64,000 nucleotides of DNA from Siderastrea radians. Lineage: Eukaryota; Cnidaria; Anthozoa; Scleractinia; Rhizangiidae. The position numbers and the translations under genes were made by a program. Under the pieces are notes generated by a model, which saw nothing but the letters and a program-made list of their open reading frames with translations, did not search any database and had not been told where the DNA came from. Below, piece after piece: positions 39,365 to 51,620 of this stretch. Numbering within the stretch: the first letter of the stretch is position 1; each line of letters starts with the position of its first letter. The stretch spans positions 6,962,366-7,026,365 of the forward strand of contig OZ024892.1 of assembly GCA_964017195.1 (NCBI GenBank), read 5' to 3'.

Positions 39365-40559
39365 GTTCAACATTTTCGATCAATTCATAGGAAGGAAGGA
39401 AATGCGAAGGGCACTCGCGAAGGCACGACTTAAAACATAGGAACTTTACGGCCGAGAAACTCTGCTCCGCTTGCCTCGTCTAACTTTTCAGGATTGAACG
39501 AGCACGTCTTGGAGTACTTTTGCGGCCTTGATCTTCAAGTAAACAGCAAAACACAGGGTTAACCACGCATCTGAAGTTCAAAGTATTAAGCCAAATGTGC
39601 TGGGAAATGACATGTTAAGCCACCAGTGTCACAGGTACCGTCGATCGACAATTCTCCGATGGAAACTTCCAAATCGTTCACTGTATCATCTGAAAATTCT
39701 CCTTCCCACCATCCCCCACTCGCGCCAAAGTCTGCGATCGCTGAGCCTTGGAAAAGCCTGTGGAGGAGATAGGAGTTTCTACATGTTTCCATACTATGAA
39801 TCACGGAGGTCGAACATTGTTTGGAGCGATCAGGAGTTATGAGGGTGCTTCAGATGGAATTGGAGATGGAAGCCAAAGTTCGTTAAGACTTTAGGTGATT
39901 CAGGCCTAAAGACATTTTCAATTACTCAACTGAACCTTTTTTCTCCCTCTGCACTATAGCGAGTGAAACGAATCTCTAATGACGAACTTTCCTTTTCGTC
40001 AGCTCCTCACTACAGCCCCCTCGGGTTCGCTTTCTAAGAAGCCTGAGGGGACAGTACTGGAGACAGACTAACTTTTTCTCTAGTTCGATCTGCTTGACTC
40101 CCTCAAGCCTGATGCTTTTTTCCGTTTTATTTCTCTCCGCTAGGTTTGAGTGCATACTCGCTTCTCCCGATATAGTCTGGTTCCTAACCTGTATAGCAAG
40201 CTTTTCCTTAGGCCTGTCCGCACACATACAAAGCATTTTTCAGTTTTTGGTCGCGCGCAGACATTTGAGGCAAGAGTAAAAAGAATAGGAGGTGGGGGAG
40301 GGCAGGGTGCGGGGAAGAGTTACCTTCAACTCTCCTCCTTCCCTCTCCTCCCATTCTTTTTTTTAATTCTCGTTCCAATTATCGAGAAGGCAAAAAGGCG
40401 TGAAAAATGCTGTGAACGTGCGGAACGCCAACGGAAACGCTTGTTACGGAGGCTATCTGGTCCCCAGCAGGCTCGTTAGCTGCCAGACGACATCAATACG
40501 TGAGTCTGAAGGGAGTGGGGGGAGGGGGGTACTGGGGAGAGTCTACTTTCGAGACGGTT
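39365..40559. other. Rest of duplication copy B and flank, no gene seen
   Basis: Matches 17585-18312 up to about 40365 and includes the hairpin at 39990-40065. A plus-strand region rich in Arg/Lys codons at 40380-40480 is open but unsupported. Confidence 0.5.
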
Positions 40560-40912
40560 GAGAATCGAGTTTAACTATAATTCCTCTTTCTCGACAACGT
40601 GGTTTCTGGGGAAATAGAATGTTCACTCACGAGTTTTAATACCGGCATAAGCAGTTTATTTTCCATCAACCATTAGGCCTATTCTAGTCCGATGCTGGAA
40701 AGACACACTGCTTTCTCGCCTAACTGGCTTTTGTAATGGAAAGGTCACATTCTCATTAAAACGTGCGACTCAGGCTATACAGCAAGTTATTTTACTAACT
40801 ACTACGTATTTTGATAAATCGATTCATGTCTCACGATAAGAAAACACCGAAACAGTCTCCTTCTTGTCAAATATCAAACTTGCGATTCTGGTTACAAAGC
40901 AAAGCAAAGCAG

Positions 40913-40918
40913 TTTATT
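40913..40918 (-). terminator. Polyadenylation signal AATAAA (lipocalin A)
   Basis: Minus-strand AATAAA about 25 bases after the stop codon of the lipocalin gene. The same position relative to the stop is kept in lipocalin B. Confidence 0.6.
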
Positions 40919-40942
40919 TTGCTATCCTGTACTTGCATAAAT

Positions 40943-43900
40943 CTACTTCTGTCTGAGGAATTCCCAGAGTGACTGATAAGGTGAGAGCCTCTTGTCGGGG
41001 TAGATACATTTCTTGTTCTGCACTGTTGGGATGGGCTTGTTATAGAAGTGTGTGAAGCCATTCTCTGCGAGCCAGGTAGTGACTTCCTCATCATACTGGC
41101 TTTTAAATGTGTCCACATCCCTCGCTAGTACGAACAAGGTAGCCTGTAAGTTGTCTGTGATGACGGAGTACTGATAAAGACCCTCTTCGCCGAACGAAGC
41201 GGGGCCCAGCTTCACGACCCAGTCTGTTGAGAGAAAAGAACAGTTGATCAGGGTTAGAGAAATAAGATTTAAACTGTGCCAGTCGTGTTGGGATAAATTT
41301 CCATTTTTTGTCCAAAGAAACCTAGGTATTTTCCTTACCGGTAAACATTTTCGAATTATGCAGGTTTTAACTTTTGGGTCTGAGGATGAAATCCGGTGGT
41401 GCTGTTTATTACATACTCTACAACGTGACACTAAATTTGGAGTCTGTGGTTGAAATCCTGAAGTTCTAACTTACATGTAAACGTTTGCCGATGAAATCGT
41501 AAAGATGGGTAAGTATAAAAATTCAAATGAAGGCTATTGAGAAGTGCTTTCCTGTGGTGCTATATAGTGCCGGTACACTTACACGGCGCATCGAAAGGTG
41601 TTCCTTCTAGGTGAACTTTCAGCTTTCCTGGTTCCTTGGGATCTGGTATGTAAGCATAGCCAGTAATGTTTTTGCCATCCCCAGTCTCTGTCTTGAGTCT
41701 TTCGCTGTTCAACACACCAATCTTGCCGTCCTTCCGAAGAGTATCTAAATTAAAACAATAATGACAATTTTAAAATTGGCTCTACTAATTGAACTCTAAC
41801 GTTTATTGTTAAACTCGCAAACTCGGTTATCGATTTTCCGGCTGTATTTCTGGTTTGCGTACACAAGTTATCAGGGAATAACCTTGCTCTTTGCCTTATA
41901 AGCTGTAATTGCTAGCGGAGTAGTGCTCCACTGTTTTGGTATGCCTGTACCCTCGGTCCAGTTTATCTGAGCTCGAAAGTAATTTTCCAAGTTGTCTTTG
42001 CTAATTTAGTTTTACAACGCACTTGTACAAAATTTGCACGGCTAAAAGAACACTTTACGAAACAATGGTGAATGATAGCACCTGGAACTAACACGGGGAA
42101 CTGAATACTCCAACATTACGGGCATTTTGTGCGGATGTAACTTACGGTAAACAGGGAAAATATTGTACCAAGTCGGTAGTAGACCTTCCCGAATTAACAT
42201 AAGGAAATTGACTGCCATGTCAAGTTCCACAAATTCAGACGTTTTCGCCGCGAAGCAAAGGTTTTGTCCAAAACTATATTAAAAAATTCAGCAAATATTA
42301 CTGCAATTGATAATTTAATACTACGTAATATTTAATAATCAATAATTATGAATATAATTATCAATAATTGGATATGAAGTGGTTTTTACGAACTTCACAC
42401 TTGTACCAGAGAGCAAGGAAATCTGGTCAGCTTAGCTAGCCTTTTTACAGAATGAAGACTGGTTGAGGACACTACAATCCGAGAAGAAGGAAGTGATAAA
42501 CGATTGCAAGATTTGACGTCCAAGAGGCATGGTGGGGGGGGGGGGGTAGGGTATTAGAGAGGGAGGGAGCCCTCCTTATAACAAAGAGAAGGGCTTTTAA
42601 AAAAGGATAATCCAGCCTTCACATTTTACTGTATTTCTTGCCTACTCACAATCTGCTGTCACGCAAACTGCACCACGCTCAAATGTTTCCATAACTGTAA
42701 GATCAGCGTACATCTGTTAAAGAGAACGAAAAGTATATAAACAATCTGAATATCATTGATTAGTCATTGACGGCTATTTCGTCTACTGGTTTTTTGTTTT
42801 AAATAAACCTAGGAAAAAATGGTCTCCAAATGGTAGTGTCGATTTTCCTTAGTCCCACTCTTCGTTTTCTCACTAGCTTCAGATTCGTCGTTCGGAGAGC
42901 GCGCGCATTCTTTGGGGAAGAAATAAACCTAGGAAAAAATGGTCTCCAAATGGTAGTGTCGATTTTCCTTAGTCCCACTCTTCGTTTTCTCACTAGCTTC
43001 AGATTCGTCGTTCGGAGAGCGCGCGCATTCTTTGGGGAAGAACCATTTGTGAGTTGATTTCGAGCAACCCTTACCCTGGTCTCAGAGGTTCCTCTTTTCC
43101 TCAACCCAAATTGAGGCACGAAGCAGCGACAACGAGCTCAATTTTGTTTCAGAGGTCTAGAGAAGACAAAGAAAAACCTTTGGGACCAGAATAATTAAGC
43201 AGCCCTTCCTCTCTCTCCTCCGCAGAGGCCTCCTACAGTCGCGCCTTGACTGCACACTTGGGAAAAAGCGCGCGGGGGCTGGGAAGAGGGAAAAACTGAA
43301 GCGCGCGGGGAACGCTGGGAAGGGGAAAGAAAGAAAGGAGGCGCTCCCGCCTTTTCCCTCTTCCCGTCGTTCCCCGCGCTCCCGTTTTCTCCCGCCAGCG
43401 CTCCCGCTTCACTCTTTTTTTCTTTCATTGGTGTTTACTAATTGGTGTTTACTAACAGGAGCCTCTGCGGAGGAGAGAGGCCCTTCCTAACGCTCGGAAA
43501 GAGAACGCAAGGAAAACACGCAAGGAGAACACGCGTTCGCGCGCGAATGAAGCCTGCCATGTGAGACTCCCCCGCCCCTTTTTGTGAGGAAATGCAGTCT
43601 GTGAAGACTTCGTTCGCCCTCCTGCTTTTCTTTACGGCCTGTTTCCCGATGGAGAAGCTGTTCACAGGCTAGAGGGACTGTTTCTTCATGCGTCCAGACA
43701 CCTCCCCCGCCCCCCCAAATAGTGATAAATAATGACAATAAAATAAAGGTATACAAAAAGTAATCAATTGCAAAAATTGACACTAGACCGACGTTCTTCA
43801 CCAGAGCACGACAAGATTTTTGTTTGTCAGCGGAAACGTCAATCAAGCAATTTTCAGTTTGGTTAGAATGAAAACACAGGCGTTTGGTTACCACCTGATC

Positions 43901-45039
43901 GGTTACATTTTGTCAAGTTGTTGCCTACCCTGATCGAACACGTTCCTCTAGCTCAAGTGTGTTTATGAACGAATCTTTCAATAAAACATTTGATGAATGC
44001 GTGAATTTACTCGTGTAAACCTGCCTTGACAGTTCCTTGATCTTGTCACTGGATTGACTACAATGTTCTAAAGCATTTTGATTGCCGTTTGTGGTTTGTG
44101 TACATGTTGTTGCATTTAGGTTCCAACGGGTTTAGTACTGAATTCCTTTACCGATTTACTGGGGCCCAAATTTATGTATCATCATATTTTGCAGGGACAA
44201 ATAATTTTTTTCCTCACGGCGTGTACATGACCTTAATCTTATTGAACACGTTCCACTTCTTCAAGAGCATTTATGCACGAATCTGTCAATCAAACGTTTC
44301 ATGAATACGCGCGTGTAACGTGTCATGACTCAGAGTCCCGGGATCGACTGTAACGTGTTCCAAAGCACGAATAAAAAAGAGTAACGTTTGCTCTTCAGAT
44401 GCGTTTTGTCTACAACATTTTAAAGCTTAGAATTCTAGAATAGAAACACACGCAGCATGCAGTATACGTTCACCGTTAAAACCTTTCACCTTCCAGAGAA
44501 CACAAAGGCTAAGTAGAATATCTTCGTAAAAATTCCACTGAGAAACAATGAAGAAACTATGGGACTACAAAACGCACTTTCACATCGTCATAGCATGAAT
44601 CGTTCTGTGCTCTTGTTTTTCTTCTTATTATTCCCTAGCTATAGTACATTTATATAAGCAAGACATTTTTTTTTAATCGTTGGGGGTGAAAGTGGTTGCG
44701 TAATCAGACGAATACAGCATTTTGTACTGACCGTTTGTCATAACAGTAGCCAAGTACACTGCTTGTAAAGATCACCTGGCTTTCACGATGAAATTTAAAA
44801 CAAGTAAGAGAGGCGTATTTTTGTAAGAGCTAATTTTACGGAGGAAGTCGTATTCTGAATAGCTGTAGTATTATTAATAAAGCGACTGCCCAGAGTACAC
44901 GCAAATTAAAATGGACTGCTAAAAATACCTGGTACCAACGGCCAAGATATTTGGTCACGTTTAGAGATGGCACGGTGTCAATTCCGAGAGCATTGCTGCC
45001 GCAGAGCAACGCGGAGACCAGAAATAACACGAACTTCAT
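40943..45039 (-). CDS. Secreted lipocalin A (apolipoprotein D/Blc-like)
   Basis: Four exons: 45039-44929, 42713-42650, 41744-41583 and 41223-40943, together 618 bases, 205 codons. A signal peptide MKFVLFLVSALLCGSNALG is followed by the lipocalin signature around TKYLGRWYQ (G-x-W). Later strands include GERLKTET-like and DAPYWVVKLGP, then LYQYSVITDN, LFVLARD and a C-terminal YNKPIPTVQNKKC. Donors and acceptors fit at every junction (phases 0, 1, 1). Lipocalins of this group carry small hydrophobic ligands such as retinoids, bilins or fatty acids; the ligand here is unknown. The start is ATG 45039, because the in-frame codon two upstream is GTG. Intron 1 contains the 120-bp duplication and a MITE. 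Confidence 0.92.
42801..43040. repeat. Perfect 2 x 120-bp tandem duplication
   Basis: Bases 42801-42920 and 42921-43040 are identical base for base by eye. They lie in intron 1 of lipocalin A. The sister intron in lipocalin B lacks the duplicated unit. The ORFs on both strands here repeat because the DNA repeats. Confidence 0.97.
43201..43487. mobile_element. MITE-like element with CTCTCTCCTCCGCAGAGGC ends
   Basis: CTCTCTCCTCCGCAGAGGC at the left is mirrored by GCCTCTGCGGAGGAGAGAG at the right. The interior is GC-rich with CGCGCGGGG and GGGAAGAGGGAAAAA words. A relative is at 62971-63180. It lies in an intron of lipocalin A. Confidence 0.8.
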
Positions 45040-45124
45040 TTCCACTTCTTTGTGTAGTATACAACCCTCCAGCAGTACAATCGAACGAATTGTGCGTAAA
45101 GGCTCAGTTCTATTGAGGAATGTC

Positions 45125-45132
45125 CTTTTATA
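45125..45132 (-). promoter_or_regulatory. TATA box of lipocalin A
   Basis: Minus-strand TATAAAAG about 90 bases upstream of the start codon. In lipocalin B the corresponding sequence is ATAATAAAAG near 50908. Confidence 0.55.
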
Positions 45133-45570
45133 CTCATTCTTGAGTCACGTGTGACGTTTAATTATAGCAGCTTACAATTGCGTTACCGGGTAATCATGAT
45201 ACAGCAAAATTGTCAACGCTGAACGACCTCTAAACTTTACGCTGCACGTGCATTTCTGGTCTTTTAGCGTCCGCAGATTTTTCGCACGTTGGAAGTATTT
45301 TTTTAATATGAACATGCTTGCTGTCCTCACTGTGCTCCATACATTTCCTATGGTAGTAGTTGGGAGAATTTCATTACTGACACAAAAACATAATCGTCTT
45401 TAATGATCATTTCCCGTATTCTCATGACTGGTATGTTTTATGAAGTAGTGATACAGTGCAGGGAGAAACTAGTTGCTTGTCACCATTGGGGGCGCAATTT
45501 CTGACTCCGTTAGCGGTACAGTGCGGTCTAAGAACAAAACATCCGTTGCGAATGTGAACAGCTCAAACAG

Positions 45571-46739
45571 TTGTCGTGAATTGTATGCTATATCGTTTTT
45601 GTTCTATTGCGTGATTCAGGTCATTTAGGAATAGAATTTCGAAATTCGTCTTATGAAACAAGCATGACAGTTTTCAATTAGTTTGATTGACAGCTAATTA
45701 ACAGCAAGCTATAATTACTTTTCCTTTTGTCAACAAGATTGCAGATTTGATAATAATGTCGTTTGGTAAAGGTTTAGGGAGTGCCGCGCTCAGGTTCATG
45801 AGAGTTCACCAAACAGTGAGCAAGGAGACCTGTACGTATAAAACAGTGAAGTTTGCGAAGAATGGCCTGCCAAAATCTTGGCATTCGCAATACAGTATTA
45901 AAAGACTGTAAAGAGACAAATTTTCATCTAATAGATAAAGTAAAAAATTATCGGGCCGATTATTTAAGCGAAGTCTAACCTAGACCGTGGTTTGAGGCAA
46001 CAAATAAACCTCTACATCTTTTTTATAAGTGGGTTATTTATCATAGAAAATAAACGTTCTTATAGTCTGTGCCACATGCCTACTTTACATTAATTACGGT
46101 AAAGAAGGCTTACATATTTGGGTATACCAGATTGAAATCTATTTAGACCGCGGTTTTGTTAAACCTCGTCTAAACTTTGTTTAAATAACCGGCTCATTCG
46201 GTCGTCATGAACGTAGGCTAACAACTGTAGGGGCTTTTCTTCAACTCATATGCACCCATTTTTTTCTTGTTTGTAAAATTCCACTTTGGGTATTATGGTC
46301 TTTATCCGGGATGGTTGGGGGGGGGGGTGGGGTACTCAAAAAATATTCCTATACGGGGAGGTACGAGCCCTTAACCTTCCATATACCAACCTTTAACGAA
46401 ATGGTACTCCTCCCATTTACCTAGAAGAGCAGTTCTACTATTTCGGCCTCAAAAATAAGCCAGTGATATAGTAGATCATCGTGGGTTTCCAGTCACGGGA
46501 AGGCTCTAAGCTTTATTTAAACTTTTCAGAATTTTCATCCTTTTCAGCTTAGGGGTCAAGTTCGCTTGAAAGTCGTAAGATATAAGTAGCAAGTAATAGC
46601 TCCCTGACCCTCTTAGCCCTCGGAAGAACAAGCAACTGATACCCCCACCGTGGTATGAGTACCAAGGGTAGTACTAGGAAACAGGCTCCCCCCGAGAAGG
46701 CTGAAAATCAAGCCTAACTTTCCTCGTTTTCGCCAAACT
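45571..46739. repeat. Spacer with a repeat block shared with 52.5 and 58.3 kb
   Basis: From about 45920 to 46470 the words CTAATAGATAAAGTAAAAAA, AGGCTAACAACTGT and GGGTATTATGGTCT match 58240-58590, and the 3' part matches 52480-52760. A G-run lies near 46317. No gene is seen. Confidence 0.65.
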
Positions 46740-47053
46740 GGTTTTTGGGGATTTAAAAATATTTACACGACTTTCCATTCCCGTATAAGCAGTTTATTTT
46801 GCAAGCTACCATTTCCAAAATACCTCTTCTATTCTAATGTAGGAACCACATTTTTTTCTTCCAAGTGGCTTTTGAAATGAAAAGGTCACACCCTCATTAA
46901 AACGCACGATGCGGGTTACAAAGTCATGCATTTTGCTAACTGCTACGTATTTTGATAAATCGATTCATGTCTCCCGCTAAGAAAACACCGAAACAGTCTC
47001 CTTCTTGTCAAAAATTAAACTTGCGATTCTGGTTACAAAGCAAAGCAAAGTAG

Positions 47054-47059
47054 TTTATT
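47054..47059 (-). terminator. Polyadenylation signal AATAAA (lipocalin B)
   Basis: Minus-strand AATAAA about 25 bases past the stop, as in lipocalin A. Confidence 0.6.
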
Positions 47060-47083
47060 TTGCTATCCTTTACTTGCATAAAT

Positions 47084-50000
47084 CTACTTCTGTCTGAGGA
47101 ACTCCCAGAGTGACTGATAAGGTGAGAGCCTCTTGTCGGGGTAGATACATTTCTTGTTCTGCACTGTTGGGATGGGCTTGTTATAGCAGTGTGTGAAGCC
47201 ATTCTCTTTAAGCCAGGTAGTGACTGCCTCGTCGTGCTGGCTATTAAAGGTGTCCACATCCCTCGCTAGTACAAACAACATGACCTTTAAGTTGTCTGTG
47301 ACGACAGAGTACTGATAAAGACCCTGTTCACTAAACGAAGGTGGGCCCAGCTTCACGACCCAATCTGTTGAGAGAAATGAACAACTGATCAGGGTTAGAG
47401 AAAGGACGAGACCCTATTTACTGTCCCGGTCGTTTTGGGGATCGACTGTCACTTTTTCTGGAATAAATTAAATCATTTCGCGTCCTTTAAACATTACAAC
47501 TCCTTGCTTCTTTTTCTTGCGCCGATACTCCAGCCTAGAAGAGGGTAAGGAACCTCGTTCACCTTTTTCGATATACTAGTTCTTTCAGTCATGTATGCAG
47601 GTTCTAAAGTTTGGTTTACCCTGGCGATGAAATCCTGTGGTGTTGTTTATTGTCCTGTATAAGGTTGTTCTAACTTTTGATTCTGTGGATGAAATCTTAA
47701 AGTGTGACCATTCAAATGAAAGCTACTGAGCAGTACTTTCCTGTGGTACTGTTTATCATGCTGTACAAGGTGGTTCTATCTTTTGAGTCTGTGGATGAAA
47801 TCCTAAAGTTTGACTATTCAAATGAAAGCTATTGAGCAGTACTTTCCTGTGGTGCTGTTTATTATGCTGTACAGGTTGGTTCTAACTTTTGATTCTGTGG
47901 ATGAAATCCTAAAGTGTGACCATTCAAATGAAAGCTACTTTGCAGTACTTTCCTGTGGTGCTGTTATTTATGCTATAAAAGGTGGTTCTAATTTTTGAGT
48001 CTGTGGATGAAATCCTCAAGTGTGACCATCCAAATGAAAGCTATCAAGCAGCACTTTCCTGTGATACTGTTTATTATGCTGTAGAGGGTAGTTTTAACTT
48101 TTAATTTTGCAGATGAAATTATAAAGGAGGTAATGTGTTAGCATTTAAATGAAGGCTATCGACCTGTGAGCAGCATTTCGTGCTGCACAGTCACTTACAC
48201 GGGGCATCGAAAGGTGTTCCTTCAAGGTGAACTTTCAGCTTTCCTGGTTCTTTGGGATCTGGTATGTAAACATAGCCAGTAATATTTTTGCCATCCCCAG
48301 TCTCTGTCTTGAGTCTTTCACTGTTCACCACACCAATCTTGCCGTCCTTCCGAAGAGTATCTGAATTAAACCAATAATAACAATTTTAAAATTGGCTCTA
48401 CTTACTGAGGTCTAGCGTCTGTTGTTAAATTCGCAAACTCGGTTATTGCTTTTCTAGCTGTTTTTCTGGTTCACACACGCACAAGATATCAGCGAGTAAC
48501 CTTGCCTCATAAAGTGTGATTGCTTTAGTATGCCTGTGCCCTGGGTCTAGTTTATCCGAGCGCGAAAAAAGTTTTCCTAGTTGTCTTTGTTAATTTAGTT
48601 GTACAACCCACTTCTACGAAATTTGCACTGCTTAAAGAATACTTTACGGAACAATGGTGAAAGATATAACCTGGAACTAGCGCAAGGAACTTCGGTAAAC
48701 AAGAAAAATATCGTACGGAGTCGAGAGTAGACCTTCCTGAATTAAAAGCAGTTTAATAGCAGTCATGACTTGACTGCAATGTCAAGTTCCACAAGTTCAG
48801 ACGTTTTCGCCGCGAAGCAAAGGTTTTGACCAAAAACTCAGCAAATATTACTGCAATTGAGAATTTAATAATAGGTAGTATTTGATAATCAATAATTATG
48901 AATATAATTATCAATAACTGGATATGAAGACGTTTTTACCAACTTCACACTTGTAACAGGGTGCAGGAAAATTTGGTCAGCTTAGCTAGCCTTTTTACAG
49001 AATGAAGACTAGTTGAGGACCCTACAATCCGAGAAGAAGGAAGTGATAACGATTGCAAGATTTGACGTCCAAGAGGCATGGCGGGGGGGATGGGGGTGGG
49101 GCATTAGTAATAAAGAGAAAGGGCTTTTAAAAAGGGCTAATCCAGTCTTTACATATTGCCTACTCACAATCTGCTGTCACGCAAACTGCGCCGCGCTCAA
49201 AAGTTTTCATAACTGCAGCATCAGCGTACACCTGTTAAACAGAATGAAATATATATAAACAATTTGAATATTATTAATTGGTCATCGAGAGCTACTTCGT
49301 CCGCTGGGGTTTTTAAAAAAACCTAGGGAAAAAAAGTTCGCGAAATGGTAACTAATGTCGATTTTCCTCAACCCAAATTGAGGCGCGAGGCAGCGACGAC
49401 GAGCTCAATTTTGTTTGAGAAGATTAGAGAAAAAAACAAAAACATAGACAAAATTTATCTTGGACCAACCACACACGGAAAGCACGCAATCGCGCGCGAA
49501 TAACGCCCATCGTGTGAGACTTCTGCGTACTTCTTGTGAGAAAATGTAGTCTGTGAAAAGACACCGTTCGCTCTCCGGCTTTCTTTCAGGTCTATTTATT
49601 TCCCGATAAAGAACCTGTTCACAGGCTGGAGGGGCTTTACACGTCCAACCCTCCCCTCCTTCCAAAAACAAATACAATAAAATAAATAATCAAAAAAAGA
49701 ATAAAAAATTGACACCAAATCTGTGCCGACGTTCTTCAACAGAGCACGACAACGTTTCTATCAGATATTTTTCAGGTTAGTTACAAGCAAAACACAGGCG
49801 TTGGGTTTCTTTCTGTTTGACGATTGTGGATTGTGAATACGTTGTTGCTTACTCTGATCGAACACGTTCCACTAGCTTAAGAGTGTCTATGAACGAATGA
49901 ATCTGGATCGACTACAATGTTCTAAAGCATTTTGATTGACGTTGTTGCATTAGATTCCAACGGGTTTAGCACTAAATTCCTTTACCAATTTACTGGGGCC

Positions 50001-50790
50001 CAAATTTATGTATCATCATATTTTGTAGGGACACAGATAAATCTTTCCTCACGGCGTGCGCATGACCTAGCTTACTCTGATCGAACACGTTCCGCTTATG
50101 CACGAATCTGTCAATCAAACGTACAACGTGCCTTGACCGAGTCCCGGGATCGACGGTAATGTTTTCCAAAGGTCGAATCATAGAGTAACGTTTGCTCTTC
50201 AGATGCGTATTGCTACAACATTTTTATGCGTAGAATTCTAGAATAAAACACATCGCAAGTAACATACGTTTACCGTTTAAAAATACTTCCACTTTCGATT
50301 CCTGAGTACACATAAAGTAGAATATTTTGGCAAAAACTCCACTGAAAAACAATGAAGAAACTAAGAGGCTGCAAAACACAATTTCAAATCATTATAGCAT
50401 GAAGCGTTATGTGCTCTCGTTTTTTCCCACTAGTCTCTAGCTACAGAACATCTATATAAGTAAGATATTTCAGAAATCGTTTGGGCGTGAAAGTGGTTGC
50501 GTAACCGAATACAGAATTTGTGGTAACTATAGCTCGGTGCACTGCTTGTAACGATCAACTGGCTTTCACGATAAAATTTAAAGGGGGTACTGTTATAAGA
50601 GCTGATTTTATGGACGAAGTCGTATTCTGAATAGTTGTAGTATAGGATACACGCAAATTAAAATGGACTGATAAAATACCTGGTACCAACGGCCAAGATA
50701 TTTGGTCACGTTAAGAGATGGCACTGTGTCAATTCCGAAAGCACTGCTCCCGCAGAACAACGCGGAGACCAGAAATAAAACGAACTTCAT
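47084..50790 (-). CDS. Secreted lipocalin B
   Basis: Exons 50790-50680, 49231-49168, 48360-48199 and 47364-47084 have exactly the same lengths as lipocalin A (111, 64, 162, 281; 205 codons). The signal peptide is MKFVLFLVSALFCGSSAFG; the TKYLGRWYQVYAD signature and the DAPYWVVKLGP and NKPIPTVQNKKC segments are kept. Differences gather in loops (AAVMKTFERG, PPSFSEQGLY, DNLKVMLFVL, FTHCYNKP with an extra Cys), which may change ligand choice. All frames and splice sites are intact, so both paralogues look functional. Confidence 0.92.
47640..48130. repeat. Intronic minisatellite of about 106 bp, 4-5 units
   Basis: GTGGATGAAATC recurs at about 47685, 47791, 47897 and 48003, with a weaker copy near 48111. 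Units also hold TTCAAATGAAAGCTA and TTTCCTGTGGT. The equivalent intron of lipocalin A has about one to two loose units (41380-41560). Confidence 0.88.
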
Positions 50791-51620
50791 TTCAACTTCC
50801 CTGAACTTCGTTATGTAATAGAATCCCCGAGTCGTCGAATCGAAAGAATCGCGCTTAGAAGTAGAAGAATCGATCCGAACCGAGTGAGGAGTGTCCTTTG
50901 ATACTCCTTTTATTATACTTATTCGTGAGCCACGTGTGACACTGGTTTAATTATAGTAGGTTGTAATGATGTTACTGGCTGATCATGACACAGCAGAACA
51001 TGTCAGCGCGTGAACGACCTCTAGGCAGCTTTACGTGATGCTTGCGTTTCTAGTCTGTCATTAGTCTGAGTAGCAAATCTCCGCAGGTTTCAAGCATTTT
51101 TCGCTCTTTTGGTCGTGCCTCAAATTTTGCGCGGCCAAGAACTTGCGGAAAACCTACGGAAAGGCTTTATACCCAGATTTCTAGTTTATTGCTGTGTGCG
51201 ACCTATAAAATTCGGCGTATCTTGTTCCTAGACTCCAACAAAATCCGTATACCCTTGCATTGTACATGCCGGGGCACGCACATGGACTTGCATTTGCAAG
51301 CACACATTACGAGTCGTGTCTTCTTATAATCCATCTCTTGTACGTTTAACCCTTTAGCCCCAATATCAACATGCATGCTCTCCTCACTGTTCTCGATACA
51401 TTTCTTATGGTACTAGTTGTGAGGATTAAATTAGACATCAAAAGATAATCAGCCTTGGTGATCATATCCTTTATTCTCATGACCGGTACTTTCATCAAGT
51501 TGTGACCTGTTGTAAGGCCGTGAAGCTAGTTGCATGCTTGTCACCATTGGGAGCGCAATTTTGACTCCGCTTGAGTACAGCGCGCTCTAAGAACAAAACA
51601 TTTGGAGTGAATGTGAACAA

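Larger units (their letters stand above)
35850..40365. repeat. Segmental duplication, copy B
   Basis: Partner of 15190-18312. It keeps the intact PAN exons and additionally holds a longer intron and a 551-bp TA-flanked element that copy A lacks. Confidence 0.85.
40560..45570. repeat. Lipocalin segmental duplication, unit A
   Basis: Aligns in order with 46740-51620, from the flank with AAGCAGTTTATTTT past the gene to the upstream CTCACTGTGCTCCATACATT and CACCATTGGGGGCGCAATTT. Direct tandem arrangement with a period of about 6.1 kb. Confidence 0.85.
46740..51620. repeat. Lipocalin segmental duplication, unit B
   Basis: Partner of 40560-45570 with the same gene order, exon sizes and flanks. 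Differences are a longer minisatellite in the last intron and the absence of the 43.2-kb MITE and the 120-bp doubling. Confidence 0.85.

Noticed and set aside
42799..43119. ORFs on both strands with an internal repeat of about 40 residues
   Set aside because: They are produced by the perfect 120-bp DNA duplication in an intron; no family likeness and no matching ORF in the sister lipocalin intron.
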